Positions 9,466-19,395 of a DNA stretch of 64,000 bases are shown here, one piece after another. Below the pieces are notes generated by a model that saw only the letters and a program-made list of their open reading frames with translations, was not told the DNA's origin and made no database searches. The position numbers and the translations under genes are program-made. Source of the DNA: Thalassospira tepidiphila MCCC 1A03514 (lineage in GTDB: Bacteria > Pseudomonadota > Alphaproteobacteria > Rhodospirillales > Thalassospiraceae); assembly GCF_001662875.1 (NCBI RefSeq), contig NZ_JPVZ01000013.1:1-64000 (forward strand), written 5' to 3'. Positions within the stretch are counted from its first letter, which is position 1. Each line of letters begins with the position of its first letter.

Positions 9466-10476
9466 TCAGGCCAGCGAAAGCACCGGCCCCTCAAGCAGAT
9501 CCATCAGTTGCCCAAAATATCCGCCAGATCGTGCGGGCGACGTCGGATCAGAGGTGATGGCCACCGCAAGGTCCTTTTCCGGATGTGCCGCGATGATCTG
9601 GCCGCCATAGCCGCGTGCGATGACGAAGCCGCTGCGGCTCAGGAACCAGCCATAGCCATACGCGAGCCCCGAATAAGGTGATCGCGTGTGGGCTTGGGTT
9701 GATTGGTCTATCCAGTCGGCCGGAATGATCTGGTCGCCATCGAACCGGCCTTGATCCCGCATCAGGGTCGCAATGCGCAACATCCCGCGCGGGGTCATTG
9801 CCATCTGGTTCCCGCCGAAATAATAGCCTTGCGGGTCCTGTGTCCAAGATGGAATTTCAATGCCGAGCGGCCGACCAAGGACATCGCGCGCTTGTTCCAG
9901 CAGGCTTTTTCTTGTCGCAACCGTCAGCACGGCACCAAGGATATGCGTCGTACCGGTGGAATAGATCATCCGCCCTCCCGGGCTAGCGACCATCGGCCGG
10001 CGCAGCGCAAAGGACACCCAGTTATCGGAATTGACCCAAGCGCCGTAGTTACGCCCTGATGTGCCCTCAAGCCCCGCCCGGAGCGTCACCAGATCTTCGA
10101 TGGTCAGATCTTCCACACCGGGGGTGGCATCGCTTGGAATGATAGACGGCGCGATTTCACCGATGGTGGCGTTGACTGAGGGAATTGCGCCTTCCGCGAT
10201 CGCGTTGCCCGTCAGCAGGCCGATGATGCTTTTCGAGCAGGACTTGATGTTCGCAACCCGATCCAGGCCCGGCCCGCGCGGTGCTTCGGCAACAATGATA
10301 TCGTCACCGCGCTGAACCATGATTGCATGAAGCTGGGACATATTCGCAATTCGCGACCGGATGTCTGAGGGCGTTTGCGCGAAGGCCCTGCCCGCAAAAG
10401 GAACGGCTGCAGCACCCAGAAGGGTCACTGAGAAGGCACGGCGGGTCAGCATCGGAAGGGGTCTTTCGCTCGTCAT
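9466..10476 (-). CDS. Serine hydrolase of the beta-lactamase (class C-like) family
   Basis: A 336-aa exported protein of the PF00144 group. The N-terminus LTRRAFSVTLLGAAAVPFAG has the twin-arginine pattern and a hydrophobic core ending near GRAFAQ, so Tat export is likely. The serine nucleophile motif S-x-x-K is SCSK, the Tyr motif is YST in MIYSTGTTHILG, and the third box is probably GYGGQII near the C-terminus. Such enzymes include esterases, peptidases and beta-lactamases; the substrate cannot be deduced. The ATG at 10476 is preceded by AAGGACAG. Confidence 0.87.
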   Translation of the reverse strand: MTSERPLPMLTRRAFSVTLLGAAAVPFAGRAFAQTPSDIRSRIANMSQLHAIMVQRGDDIIVAEAPRGPGLDRVANIKSCSKSIIGLLTGNAIAEGAIPSVNATIGEIAPSIIPSDATPGVEDLTIEDLVTLRAGLEGTSGRNYGAWVNSDNWVSFALRRPMVASPGGRMIYSTGTTHILGAVLTVATRKSLLEQARDVLGRPLGIEIPSWTQDPQGYYFGGNQMAMTPRGMLRIATLMRDQGRFDGDQIIPADWIDQSTQAHTRSPYSGLAYGYGWFLSRSGFVIARGYGGQIIAAHPEKDLAVAITSDPTSPARSGGYFGQLMDLLEGPVLSLA

Positions 10477-10629
10477 ATCTATCTGTCCTTGGCGGTCGGG
10501 ATCACATGCACACTCAACCTTCCAGCCAAGCAAGCCAGAAGACGCATCTGTTATCTGGAATTAATTCGTCAGGAATGTGACATCGGATCACAATCGGGAA
10601 AGCCCCCGGTCAGGAGCCAGGGTCAGGTG

Positions 10630-12810
10630 CTAGACACTTACGGCAATATCCGAAAATGCTTCACCAGCAAGTCTTTGCGCAAAAGCACGCTCCAGCCCCT
10701 GCTCAAACCCGCGCGTGTAGCCTTCGGTATCAAATAGCGCTTTGGTCTGGCGATTGGCGGCAAGTTTGGTGCGGATATCGGACAGCATGTCGGGATTTTG
10801 CGCGAGCTTGAGGATGAGTTCCTCATAGGCCGCGGGTGTATCCGTGATCAGTTCCGGCAGGCCGACAGCCGACAGCAGGCTGGCCGCAACACGGGCGGCG
10901 AACTGTTTGCCGGCCAGTGTCACCACCGGCAATCCGGCCCAAAGCGCGTCGCTGGCGGTCGTATGGGCGTTGACATTGAAGGTATCGATAAACAGATCGG
11001 CATGACGCAAGCGCGCCAGATGTTTGGATTGCGGCATATAGCCGGCAAAGATCAGACGGTCACCCGAGATACCCTGCTTTTCCGCCGCCGCACTCAGGTT
11101 CGCCTTGGCGACATCATTATTGCACCAAAGCCAGAGCACGCTGCCCTCCACCTTCGCCATCACCCGCATCCAGATGGCAAATTCGGTTGGCATGATTTTG
11201 TAATTGTTGTTGAGACAACAAAACACAATGCCATCTTCGGGCAGGCCAAGCTCGGCCCGTGTCATCGCCTTTGTCGAAATTTCGCGGGTATTGTCATTGG
11301 GCTGATAACAGTCGGGAAGATAGATGATCTTCTCGTGATAACCGCCGCGCTGTTCGGGCGGAATGACCACCGGGTCGGCAACGATATAGTCGATGAAATC
11401 GCATCCAAGCGTGCCGGGATAGCCAAGATAACTGATTTGCAGTGGTGCCAGACGGGCGGCAAACGGCTCCAGCCGGCTGTCGCGGGTATAGCCCTTTAGA
11501 TCAATGGCGATATCAAGGTTTTGCGCCCGCGCAAGCGTGATCAGATCACTGTCGGACATATCGCGCACATCAAAGAACTGATCAACGTTATCAAGCACCT
11601 GATCACGCTGCGCACCATCCTTGTTCTTGCCATAGCTGAACACGAAGATTTCGAACTTTGATCTGTCATGATGGCGCAAAATGCCTGCCATCAGAAACAT
11701 GGTCGCATGATCATGAAAATCGGCCGAGAAATAGCCAAGCCGGATTCTGCGGCCCTCTGGCGACGTTGGCTTGATCGTTGAAACCGGGGCTGCTGGCGGC
11801 AACAGGCTTTTGGCAAAGTTGCGCGACCGGGCAAGCTGATGCGCCGGATTATCTTCAAACGGCAAAAGCGGAAATGGCAGGGCCGCATCGCCCGTGATGC
11901 CAAGCTGAGTGGCATGTTGCGCAAACAGATCACAGGCCCGCCAGTCGCACAGGTGGCTTTGGTCGCGCAGTTGTTCGACCATGGCCGGGACGTAGCCCGG
12001 CTTGACCGCAAGTGCGCGTTGATAGGCCTCGACCGCCTCTGGCAGGGATTTAAGGGCGGCCATGGTTTGACCAAGCCCGTACCAGGCCTCGGCCAATTTC
12101 GGTTGAAGCTTAAGCGTCTTGAAATATTGCTGCTTCGCGTCCTCAAGCAGGTCACGTTCGCGCAGCGTATTGGCAAGGTTATAGTGCGCGTCGACATAGT
12201 CGGGTTTGCGCGCAATCGCATTCAGGTAACAGGCTTGCGCCTCTGCAAGCTTGCCGGCACTCTTAAGGATATTGCCAAGATTGTTATGCGCCTCGGCGAA
12301 ATCGGGGGTGCGCGCGATCACCGCGCGATAGCATTCCTCTGCCTCATCCAGTTTGCCCAGACGTTCCAGAATGACCCCAAGGTTGCTTTTGGCCGCCACC
12401 ATATCGGGCTGTAGGCGGACAACGTTTCGCAAGGCCTGCTCGGCATCGGAAAGCAGGTTCAGATTGCTGCTGACTGCGGCGCGGAAGTTCCAAAGCTTGC
12501 CGGAATTGCCATACTGGCCCAGAAGCTGGCCTGTCATGGCGTGCACATCTTGCAAACGACCGGCCTGATAAGCTTGCGAAAGTTTGGCAAAAACCTCCGC
12601 CGGTGGTTCGGTCGCACCGGACGCAGCCCCCTTTACAGGCGCCGCAACCTTGACCGGACCGCTGAGTTCGGCAAGGGCCGTTTTGACCCGCTCGTTTTTG
12701 GGATAATCGGCAAGGATGGCTTCGTACAGTGCGCGCGCCTCGGCCATTTCGCCTTTGCGCATATGCGCCTTTGCGCGCTTCATTGCCTGATCAACTTTGA
12801 GCTTCGCCAT
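10630..12810 (-). CDS. TPR protein with O-GlcNAc-transferase-like (GT41, SPINDLY-type) domain
   Basis: About 726 aa. Residues ~1-310 hold tandem TPRs, including clear 34-residue units with A.A.YNLGNIL.. and Y..LGQTMAALK patterns. From ~390 onward is the GT41 catalytic region: IRLGYFSADFHDHATMFL, with the His region of the nucleotide-sugar site, CCLNNNYKIMPTEF with the conserved Lys, and FIDTFNVNAHTTASDALWAG. This is the architecture of protein O-GlcNAc transferase and SPINDLY, which glycosylate Ser/Thr of target proteins. Bacterial homologues often have unknown targets. The ATG at 12810 fits the fold; an in-frame ATG at 12834 is possible. Neither has a strong Shine-Dalgarno. Confidence 0.9.
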   Translation of the reverse strand: MAKLKVDQAMKRAKAHMRKGEMAEARALYEAILADYPKNERVKTALAELSGPVKVAAPVKGAASGATEPPAEVFAKLSQAYQAGRLQDVHAMTGQLLGQYGNSGKLWNFRAAVSSNLNLLSDAEQALRNVVRLQPDMVAAKSNLGVILERLGKLDEAEECYRAVIARTPDFAEAHNNLGNILKSAGKLAEAQACYLNAIARKPDYVDAHYNLANTLRERDLLEDAKQQYFKTLKLQPKLAEAWYGLGQTMAALKSLPEAVEAYQRALAVKPGYVPAMVEQLRDQSHLCDWRACDLFAQHATQLGITGDAALPFPLLPFEDNPAHQLARSRNFAKSLLPPAAPVSTIKPTSPEGRRIRLGYFSADFHDHATMFLMAGILRHHDRSKFEIFVFSYGKNKDGAQRDQVLDNVDQFFDVRDMSDSDLITLARAQNLDIAIDLKGYTRDSRLEPFAARLAPLQISYLGYPGTLGCDFIDYIVADPVVIPPEQRGGYHEKIIYLPDCYQPNDNTREISTKAMTRAELGLPEDGIVFCCLNNNYKIMPTEFAIWMRVMAKVEGSVLWLWCNNDVAKANLSAAAEKQGISGDRLIFAGYMPQSKHLARLRHADLFIDTFNVNAHTTASDALWAGLPVVTLAGKQFAARVAASLLSAVGLPELITDTPAAYEELILKLAQNPDMLSDIRTKLAANRQTKALFDTEGYTRGFEQGLERAFAQRLAGEAFSDIAVSV

Positions 12811-12944
12811 GGCGCCCCATATCGCCCCGAACATTGATATTTTCGGGCAGTCTAGTCGATCACCCGCCAAAGGCAACCGGGGCAGCGGCAAAAAGGCGCG
12901 CAAAAGACAAAAGGCCAGGCATTTCTGCCTGACCTTTTCACAAA

Positions 12945-13022
12945 TGGGGCGAGTGATGGGACTTGAACCCACGGCCCCCAGTGCCACAAACTGGTGCTCT
13001 AACCACCTGAGCTACACCCGCC
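12945..13022 (-). tRNA. tRNA-His (GTG)
   Basis: Full cloverleaf on the minus strand. The anticodon stem CCAGT/ACTGG encloses TTGTGGC, anticodon GTG. The 5' end carries an extra G (G-1) that can pair with discriminator C73, the identity mark of tRNA-His, and CCA is encoded. The T-arm reads GGTTCAAGTCC. Confidence 0.96.
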
Positions 13023-13351
13023 ATCGTGTGGCGCGGTTTATATGGCCCGAGGCCCCCAACGTCAAGCGCATATTTTCAATTTTTTAGCCCGATTTCCGCC
13101 AAGTTGTTCAAAGCACCGATTTTTGCGGGCTTGAGCATTCTGTGACGATCAAACACGCAGCATTGATAACACAAATCCCGCCTCCTACCCGTCAGAGCAA
13201 CTTGCATGTGAAGACAAATGACTTAATTAGTTCAGTTCAATAACAGGCTATTGCCGCAAATGCAGGTTACCAAGACACCATATATAAAGGGTTGCTTGCC
13301 TGTCTTGGCATGGAAACGGCCAAATAATAGAAAAACAGACGGAGTATCGGA
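13023..13351. other. Intergenic region upstream of the Gfo/Idh/MocA gene
   Basis: Contains the promoter side of tRNA-His on the left and that of the oxidoreductase gene on the right. It is visibly AT-richer than coding DNA, with no ORF carrying a ribosome-binding site and no clear RNA or repeat structure. Confidence 0.5.
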
Positions 13352-14353
13352 ATGAAGTGGGGCATCCTTAGCACCGCCAAGATCGGCACGGAAAAGGTCA
13401 TCCCGGCCATGCAGGAAAGCGATCAGCTTGAAATCCTGGCGATTGCCGGTCGTGATCTTGAAAAGACCCGTGAGGTCGCAGAAAACATGCGCATTCCGCG
13501 CGCCTATGGTTCGTATGAAGAACTGCTGGCTGATCCGTCAATCGAGGCGATCTATAATCCCCTGCCCAACCATTTGCATGTCGAATGGACGATCAAGGCG
13601 CTTGAGGCCGGAAAGCATGTGCTGTGTGAAAAGCCGATCGGCCTTGATACCGAAGATGCCAAACGCCTGATTAGCGCCCGCGACAAAAGCGGCAAGCAGG
13701 TGCTTGAGGCCTTTATGGTCCGCCATCATCCGCAATGGCTTGAAGCGCGCAAGATCGTTGAAAGTGGTCAGATCGGCACGCTCACCACGGTGCAAAGCAT
13801 CTTTACCTATTTCAATGCCGATCCGAACAATGTCCGCAATAAAAAGGACATTGGCGGCGGCGGATTGCTTGATATCGGGTGCTATTGCATTGTCGGACCG
13901 CGCTTTATCACCGGCAAGGAACCCGTCCGCGTGGTGTCGCTGATGGACAAGGACCCGAAATTCGGAACCGACCGTTTGGTATCTGGCATGCTTGATTTCG
14001 GATCCGGCCTGCAGGCAAGCTTTGTTTGCGGCACCCAGTCGGCCGCCGTACAGCGTGTGCATATTCTGGGCACCGAGGGCCGGATTGAAATCCTGATGCC
14101 GTTCAATCCTGTGCCGGAAAACGAAGCCCTGATTCGCGTCGCGGGCCAGAAACAACCAGGCTTTGACGAAGCACGCGAAATCAAATTTCCGATTTGTAAC
14201 CACTACACCCTGCAGGGTGAGGCAGCCACCGCGATATTTGCCGGCGAAAGCCCGGTCGATTATCCGATTGAAGACGCAATTGCCAATATGCAGATTTTGG
14301 ATGCGTTTGCCCGCTCTGCCAAAACCGGCAGCTGGGAAATGGTCAAATCCTGA
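13352..14353 (+). CDS. Gfo/Idh/MocA-family NAD(P)-dependent oxidoreductase
   Basis: A 333-aa cytosolic dehydrogenase. The N-terminal Rossmann domain (WGILSTAKIGTEKVIPAM) is followed by the family hallmark GKHVLCEKPIG (catalytic Lys-Pro) at ~90-100. The C-terminal alpha/beta domain contains the GGGGLLDIGCYCI block, with the usual Asp-x-Gly-Cys-Tyr pattern. The closest subfamily features (LLDIGCYC, FMVRHHPQW) recall trans-1,2-dihydrobenzenediol / D-xylose dehydrogenase-like members. The substrate is probably a sugar or cyclitol but cannot be fixed. A good GGAG lies 7 bp before the ATG. Monocistronic, ending at a shared terminator. Confidence 0.92.
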   Translation: MKWGILSTAKIGTEKVIPAMQESDQLEILAIAGRDLEKTREVAENMRIPRAYGSYEELLADPSIEAIYNPLPNHLHVEWTIKALEAGKHVLCEKPIGLDTEDAKRLISARDKSGKQVLEAFMVRHHPQWLEARKIVESGQIGTLTTVQSIFTYFNADPNNVRNKKDIGGGGLLDIGCYCIVGPRFITGKEPVRVVSLMDKDPKFGTDRLVSGMLDFGSGLQASFVCGTQSAAVQRVHILGTEGRIEILMPFNPVPENEALIRVAGQKQPGFDEAREIKFPICNHYTLQGEAATAIFAGESPVDYPIEDAIANMQILDAFARSAKTGSWEMVKS

Positions 14354-14383
14354 TCATTCTTCTTACCGATATTCAACTGCACA

Positions 14384-14407
14384 AAAGCCGGGGAAACCCG
14401 GCTTTTT
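14384..14407. terminator. Bidirectional terminator between convergent genes
   Basis: AAAGCCGGG-gaaa-CCCGGCTTT perfect stem with T-runs on both strands, placed between the stops of the Gfo/Idh/MocA gene and the LysR gene. Confidence 0.85.
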
Positions 14408-14417
14408 CTTTGCGCAC

Positions 14418-15287
14418 TCAAGCGCCGGCAAACATGGCGGATTTGGCCTTAAGCCTCGGAAACATAAAATCATTGAAGGCCCGAACGCGCGGAACCGCCC
14501 GGAGATCGCGGTGCATCAGCATCCAAAGATCATTATCAAGCCCCTCAATCGCATCACCAAGGACCGCGATATTGTCAAATGCCTCGGCAAGAAACATCGG
14601 CAGCACCGCATAACCCGCCCCGGCATTGACCAGCCGCGCCACATTCAAAAGTGAATTGCTGCGCATCGCGACATGCTGATCGTGAAAATGTTTGTCGCGC
14701 CACTGGGCGGCCTTGATATGGGCAAGGCTTTCATCACAGGTGATCCATGGTCCGCCGCCATTTTTGGGATCACCCATGCCCTTTGCCGCACAAACCACCG
14801 ACCGGATCGGGGCAATTTGCCGCCCGACCAGATTTTCATTGGGTGCATTGCTGGGCCGGATGGCGATATCGGCATCATGGCGGTTAAGATCATAAAACCG
14901 GTTGTCGGTCACGACCTGCACGGTGATTTCTGGATAGGCCTGCGCAAACGCCGCAAGATCATCTGCCAGCACGGCATGAAGCAACGTATCGGTTGTGGTC
15001 AGGCGTAGCGTGCCGGTTGGCCGGATATCCTGTCCGGCCAGGGTTCGGGCAAGTATGGCCATTTCGGCTTCAAGCTTTTCCGCGGTTTCGATGGCCGCCA
15101 ATCCCGCTGGCGTTGGTTGATAGTCACCCTGTTGCCGCTCAAACAGCTTGGTACCGATGCGACTTTCAATATCAGCCATGCGGCGAAACAGCGTGGAATG
15201 GTGAATGCCGGTCTGTCTGGCCGCCTGCGTGATGCTGCGCGCCCACCCCACCGCCAGCACCAGTTTCAAATCATCCCATTCCAGCAT
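14418..15287 (-). CDS. LysR-family transcriptional regulator
   Basis: About 289 aa. The N-terminal winged HTH is LEWDDLKLVLAVGWARSITQ AARQTGIHHSTLFRRMADIE (read continuously), the LysR pattern with an unusual start of domain. The remainder is the periplasmic-binding-like effector domain (PTGTLRLTTTDTLLHAVLAD.., HDADIAIRPS). The ATG at 15287 has GGAGG 7 bp upstream; an in-frame TTG two codons earlier does not. It is divergent from the rhodanese gene across 136 bp, the usual LysR/target arrangement, so control of the rhodanese gene is likely. Confidence 0.9.
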   Translation of the reverse strand: MLEWDDLKLVLAVGWARSITQAARQTGIHHSTLFRRMADIESRIGTKLFERQQGDYQPTPAGLAAIETAEKLEAEMAILARTLAGQDIRPTGTLRLTTTDTLLHAVLADDLAAFAQAYPEITVQVVTDNRFYDLNRHDADIAIRPSNAPNENLVGRQIAPIRSVVCAAKGMGDPKNGGGPWITCDESLAHIKAAQWRDKHFHDQHVAMRSNSLLNVARLVNAGAGYAVLPMFLAEAFDNIAVLGDAIEGLDNDLWMLMHRDLRAVPRVRAFNDFMFPRLKAKSAMFAGA

Positions 15288-15423
15288 GTGCAATCCTCCG
15301 AACGCGCCTTCTGCTCATTCGCATTATTGCACATACTATTTGGATTTTCGCAAATTTACTTCGCACATACACACATCAATACTGATCCCATCAACCAACG
15401 ATATTCCTGATGGAGATTGGAAA

Positions 15424-15774
15424 ATGACCAGAACTATTACCCGTGACGAGCTTAAGGCCGCCCTTGGCACCGCCACTGCCCCGACCCTGATCGAAGCACT
15501 TCCGGCGCGGTATTATGTTGATGCCCACCTGCCCGGTGCGATCAACATTCCACATGATGCGATTGATGAGGGCATCAAACAGATCCTGCCCGATCTGGAT
15601 GCACCGATTGTTGTCTATTGCGCCAGCGGCCCGTGCAAGAATTCCGGCATTGCCCAGATGGCGCTGACCAAGCTTGGCTACAGCAATGTGCGCGATTATC
15701 ACGAAGGCAAGAATGGCTGGCGCGAGGCGGGCCTGCCGCTTCAGGGACAGGGCACACTTGAACAAACAGCCTGA
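15424..15774 (+). CDS. Single-domain rhodanese-like protein
   Basis: A 116-aa rhodanese domain, probably cytosolic. It has the usual elements: a start of the type TRDELKAAL, the ARYYVDAHLPGAINIPHDAI segment (H-x-PGA-x-N-I-P), the loop VVYCASGPCKNS with the candidate catalytic Cys, and the terminal GYSNVRDYHEGKNGWREAGLP. Such proteins carry sulfane sulfur as a persulfide, although some are only regulatory. The loop has an additional Cys five residues on (CASGPC) in place of the common C-x5-R spacing. GGAG precedes the ATG. It is probably controlled by the divergent LysR gene. Confidence 0.9.
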   Translation: MTRTITRDELKAALGTATAPTLIEALPARYYVDAHLPGAINIPHDAIDEGIKQILPDLDAPIVVYCASGPCKNSGIAQMALTKLGYSNVRDYHEGKNGWREAGLPLQGQGTLEQTA

Positions 15775-15800
15775 CACTATCGCCCTCGCGCAACCAAAAC

Positions 15801-15833
15801 GGGCCGACATTTCCATGTCGGCCCGATGTTCTT
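15801..15833. terminator. Terminator between convergent rhodanese and aminotransferase genes
   Basis: Perfect 10-bp stem GGGCCGACAT-ttcc-ATGTCGGCCC. The plus-strand side is followed only by a weak T tract (GATGTTCTTTC); on the minus strand the stem is followed by GTTTTGG. Confidence 0.7.
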
Positions 15834-15860
15834 TCAAATGCCTTGTTTTGCGCCCACGGC

Positions 15861-17033
15861 TTACTTGGCAAACGCCTTTTTCATGCGCGCAATCGCCTCG
15901 GCCATTTTGGCTTCGTCCTTGCAGAAGCAGAACCGCACAAAGTTGCGCACACCGCCATCTTCACCCTGATAGAAGGCCGATACCGGAATGGCGACCACGC
16001 CGGCTTCCTTGATCATGATCTGGCAGAACTCGACATCATCGCAATCATAGCCAAGCGGGCGGAAATCGCAGGTGATGAAATAGGTGCCTTGCGAATCAAG
16101 CACGTCAAACCCGACTTCCTTAAGCCCCTTCATCAGGTAATCACGCTTGGCCTGCATTTCGGCGGTGAAGTTTTCGAAATAGGCATCATCCTTGTTAAGC
16201 CCATAGGCCACACCATGTTGCAGATCGGGTGCGACGGTAAAGACAAGGAACTGATGCGCCTTCTTGATCGGCTCCATCAGCTTTGCACAAGCCGTGATAT
16301 AGCCAATCTTCCAGCCGGTCAGCGAGAAGGTCTTGCCCGCCGATCCGATGCGCACGGTGCGTTCATGCATGCCCGGGAACGTCATCAACGGTTTGTGCTT
16401 GCGCCCGTCAAAGACCAGATGCTCATAAACCTCGTCACACAGCGCAATCACATCATGCTTGATGCACAGATCGGCAATGAATTGCAGCTCATCATCGCCA
16501 TAAACCTTCGAGCACGGGTTCTGCGGTGAATTCAGCAGGATCAGCTTGGTTTTTTCCGAAAAGGCCGCCGCCAGTTCTTCACGTGGCAGCTCCCAGTGCG
16601 GCGGGGTGACGCGCACCAGCTTGGGAATACCGCCCGCCAGCTTCACCATCGGAAGGTAGCTGTCATAAAGCGGCTCGATCAGGATGACTTCATCACCTGG
16701 TGCGACCAGACCAAGGATCACGTCAGCCAACCCCTCGGTCGCACCGACGGAAACCAGCACTTCTTTTTTCGGATCAACCTCGATGCCATAAAACCGTTTA
16801 TTGTGATCGGCAACGGCCTGAAGCAGTTCGGGCACACCGGCCAGCGGCGGATACTGGTTGGACAGTTCCATCAATGCCCTGGCGGCGGCTTCGCGAATAT
16901 CAGCCGGGCCATCTTCATCCGGCGCACCCTGCCCCAGATTGATGGCCTTATGTTTCTGGGCCAGTTCGTTCATCACTTCGAAGATCGTGATCCCGCCCGA
17001 AGCGAAAAGCGGATTGCCGACGAATTCGGTCAT
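15861..17033 (-). CDS. Class I/II PLP-dependent aminotransferase
   Basis: A 390-aa cytosolic fold-type I aminotransferase. Visible are AINLGQGAPDEDGP at the N-terminus, LNSPQNPCSKVYGDDEL, ALCDEVYEHLVFDG with the PLP-binding Asp and Tyr, the Schiff-base Lys in IGSAGKTFSLTGWKIGY, and RFCFCKDEAKM with the C-terminal carboxylate-binding Arg. The overall pattern is like kynurenine/methionine aminotransferase (YbdL-type) or succinyl-diaminopimelate aminotransferase; the sequence does not decide which. It stands alone in an orientation convergent with the rhodanese gene. Confidence 0.9.
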   Translation of the reverse strand: MTEFVGNPLFASGGITIFEVMNELAQKHKAINLGQGAPDEDGPADIREAAARALMELSNQYPPLAGVPELLQAVADHNKRFYGIEVDPKKEVLVSVGATEGLADVILGLVAPGDEVILIEPLYDSYLPMVKLAGGIPKLVRVTPPHWELPREELAAAFSEKTKLILLNSPQNPCSKVYGDDELQFIADLCIKHDVIALCDEVYEHLVFDGRKHKPLMTFPGMHERTVRIGSAGKTFSLTGWKIGYITACAKLMEPIKKAHQFLVFTVAPDLQHGVAYGLNKDDAYFENFTAEMQAKRDYLMKGLKEVGFDVLDSQGTYFITCDFRPLGYDCDDVEFCQIMIKEAGVVAIPVSAFYQGEDGGVRNFVRFCFCKDEAKMAEAIARMKKAFAK

Positions 17034-17777
<744 letters not shown>

Positions 17778-17839
17778 TCGGTCACGCCTTTCGTTGAACA
17801 CCATACGGTAACTGTTTATGAGTTTTAAAGGGTTGCATC

Positions 17840-19249
17840 ATGTCTGACGCTGCTTCTGTACTTAATCTGATCAAAGAAAAAGGCATCCAGTTTGTCGATC
17901 TGCGCTTTACCGATACCAAAGGTAAATGGCAGCACACCGCACAGGATATCTGCACCATCGACGAAGACGTCTTTGTTGACGGCATCATGTTCGACGGTTC
18001 GTCGATTTCCGGTTGGAAAGAAATCAACGAATCCGACATGATCCTGATGCCGGATCCGTCGACCGCCGTTGTTGATCCGTTCACCGCGCAGCCGACCCTG
18101 ATCCTTGTTTGTGACGTTATCGAACCGGCCACCGGCCAGGGTTACGAGCGTTGCCCGCGTTCGACCGCGAAACGCGCACTGGCATACATGAAGTCCGCTG
18201 GTATCGGCGACACCGCATATTTCGGCGCAGAGCCGGAATTCTTCATGTTCGACGACGTTCGCTGGAGCACCTCGCAGGAGAGCATGGCTTACGCACTTGA
18301 CTCCGAAGAAGGTCCGTACAACACCGGCACCGAATTCGAAGGCGGCAACCGCGGCCACCGTCCGGGTCCGAAGGGTGGTTACTTCCCGGTACCGCCGGTT
18401 GACTCGGCAAACGACATCCGTGCCGAAATGGTCAACTACATCAACGAAATGGGCGTGCGTTGCGAAAAGCACCACCACGAAGTTGCACCGTCGCAGCACG
18501 AATTGGGTATCGCTTTCGGCACCCTGATCGAACATGCTGACGCGGTTCAGGTTTACAAATACTGCATCCACATGGTTGCTCACCAGTATGGCAAAACCGC
18601 AACCTTCATGCCGAAACCAATCTTCGGTGACAACGGCTCGGGCATGCACACCCACCAGTCGATCTGGCACGAAGGCAAGCCGCTGTTTGCTGGCAATGGC
18701 TATGCTGACCTTTCTGAAACCGCTCTGTACTACATCGGCGGTATCATCAAGCACGCCAAAGCACTGAACGCCTTCACCAACCCGACGACCAACTCCTACA
18801 AGCGTCTGGTCCCGGGCTTCGAAGCACCGGTTCTGCTGGCATATTCTGCCCGTAACCGTTCTGCTTCCTGCCGTATCCCGTACACCGCGTCTCCGAAAGG
18901 CAAACGCGTTGAGATCCGCTTCCCGGATGCCCTTGCCAACCCGTATCTCGCATTCTCTGCAATGCTGATGGCTGGCCTTGACGGCATCGAGAACAAGATC
19001 CACCCGGGCGAAGCAATGGACAAAAACCTCTATGACCTTCCGCCGGAAGAGCTCAAAGAAGTTCCGACCGTTTGCCGTTCGCTGCACGAAGCTCTCGACA
19101 GCCTCGACGCAGATCGCGAATTCCTGAAAAAAGGCGATGTGATGACCGACGACCTGATCGACGCATACATCGCCCTGAAGATGGAAGAAGTCGTTCGTTT
19201 CGAACAGGCTCCGCACCCGGTCGAATTCGACATGTACTACAGCGGCTAA
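17840..19249 (+). CDS. glnA: Glutamine synthetase, type I
   Basis: GlnA (469 aa) forms glutamine from glutamate, ammonia and ATP as a cytosolic dodecamer. Signatures: [17 protein letters not shown], the [13 protein letters not shown] metal-binding block, [16 protein letters not shown] (ATP binding), [17 protein letters not shown] (glutamate flap), and the adenylylation site Tyr398 in [10 protein letters not shown], which marks the GlnE-regulated GSI-beta class. GGG lies upstream of the ATG at 17840. Codon use is strongly biased to C/G-ending codons, as expected for a highly expressed gene. Probably cotranscribed with glnB. Confidence 0.98.
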   Translation: MSDAASVLNLIKEKGIQFVDLRFTDTKGKWQHTAQDICTIDEDVFVDGIMFDGSSISGWKEINESDMILMPDPSTAVVDPFTAQPTLILVCDVIEPATGQGYERCPRSTAKRALAYMKSAGIGDTAYFGAEPEFFMFDDVRWSTSQESMAYALDSEEGPYNTGTEFEGGNRGHRPGPKGGYFPVPPVDSANDIRAEMVNYINEMGVRCEKHHHEVAPSQHELGIAFGTLIEHADAVQVYKYCIHMVAHQYGKTATFMPKPIFGDNGSGMHTHQSIWHEGKPLFAGNGYADLSETALYYIGGIIKHAKALNAFTNPTTNSYKRLVPGFEAPVLLAYSARNRSASCRIPYTASPKGKRVEIRFPDALANPYLAFSAMLMAGLDGIENKIHPGEAMDKNLYDLPPEELKEVPTVCRSLHEALDSLDADREFLKKGDVMTDDLIDAYIALKMEEVVRFEQAPHPVEFDMYYSG

Positions 19250-19280
19250 TCTTCCATCCGGAAGACAATGCTTACGCGAA

Positions 19281-19310
19281 ACGCCCGGCCGATTGGCCGG
19301 GCGTTTTTCG
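19281..19310 (+). terminator. Rho-independent terminator after glnA
   Basis: ACGCCCGGCC-gatt-GGCCGGGCGT perfect 10-bp stem followed by TTTTCGTTT, 31 bp past the glnA stop. Confidence 0.9.
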
Positions 19311-19395
19311 TTTCACCGTCCCCGCCCTAACAGTTTGCTTACCCCTTTGCCGCTAAGCTTGACCTCACCTTTCGCATCGGGATTAAATCAGCTTC

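Noticed and set aside
17825-19216. A 463-codon open frame antisense to glnA
   Set aside because: It lies wholly opposite glnA, a strongly conserved gene with biased GC-ending codons. Such genes commonly leave long antisense frames open, and the translation resembles no protein.
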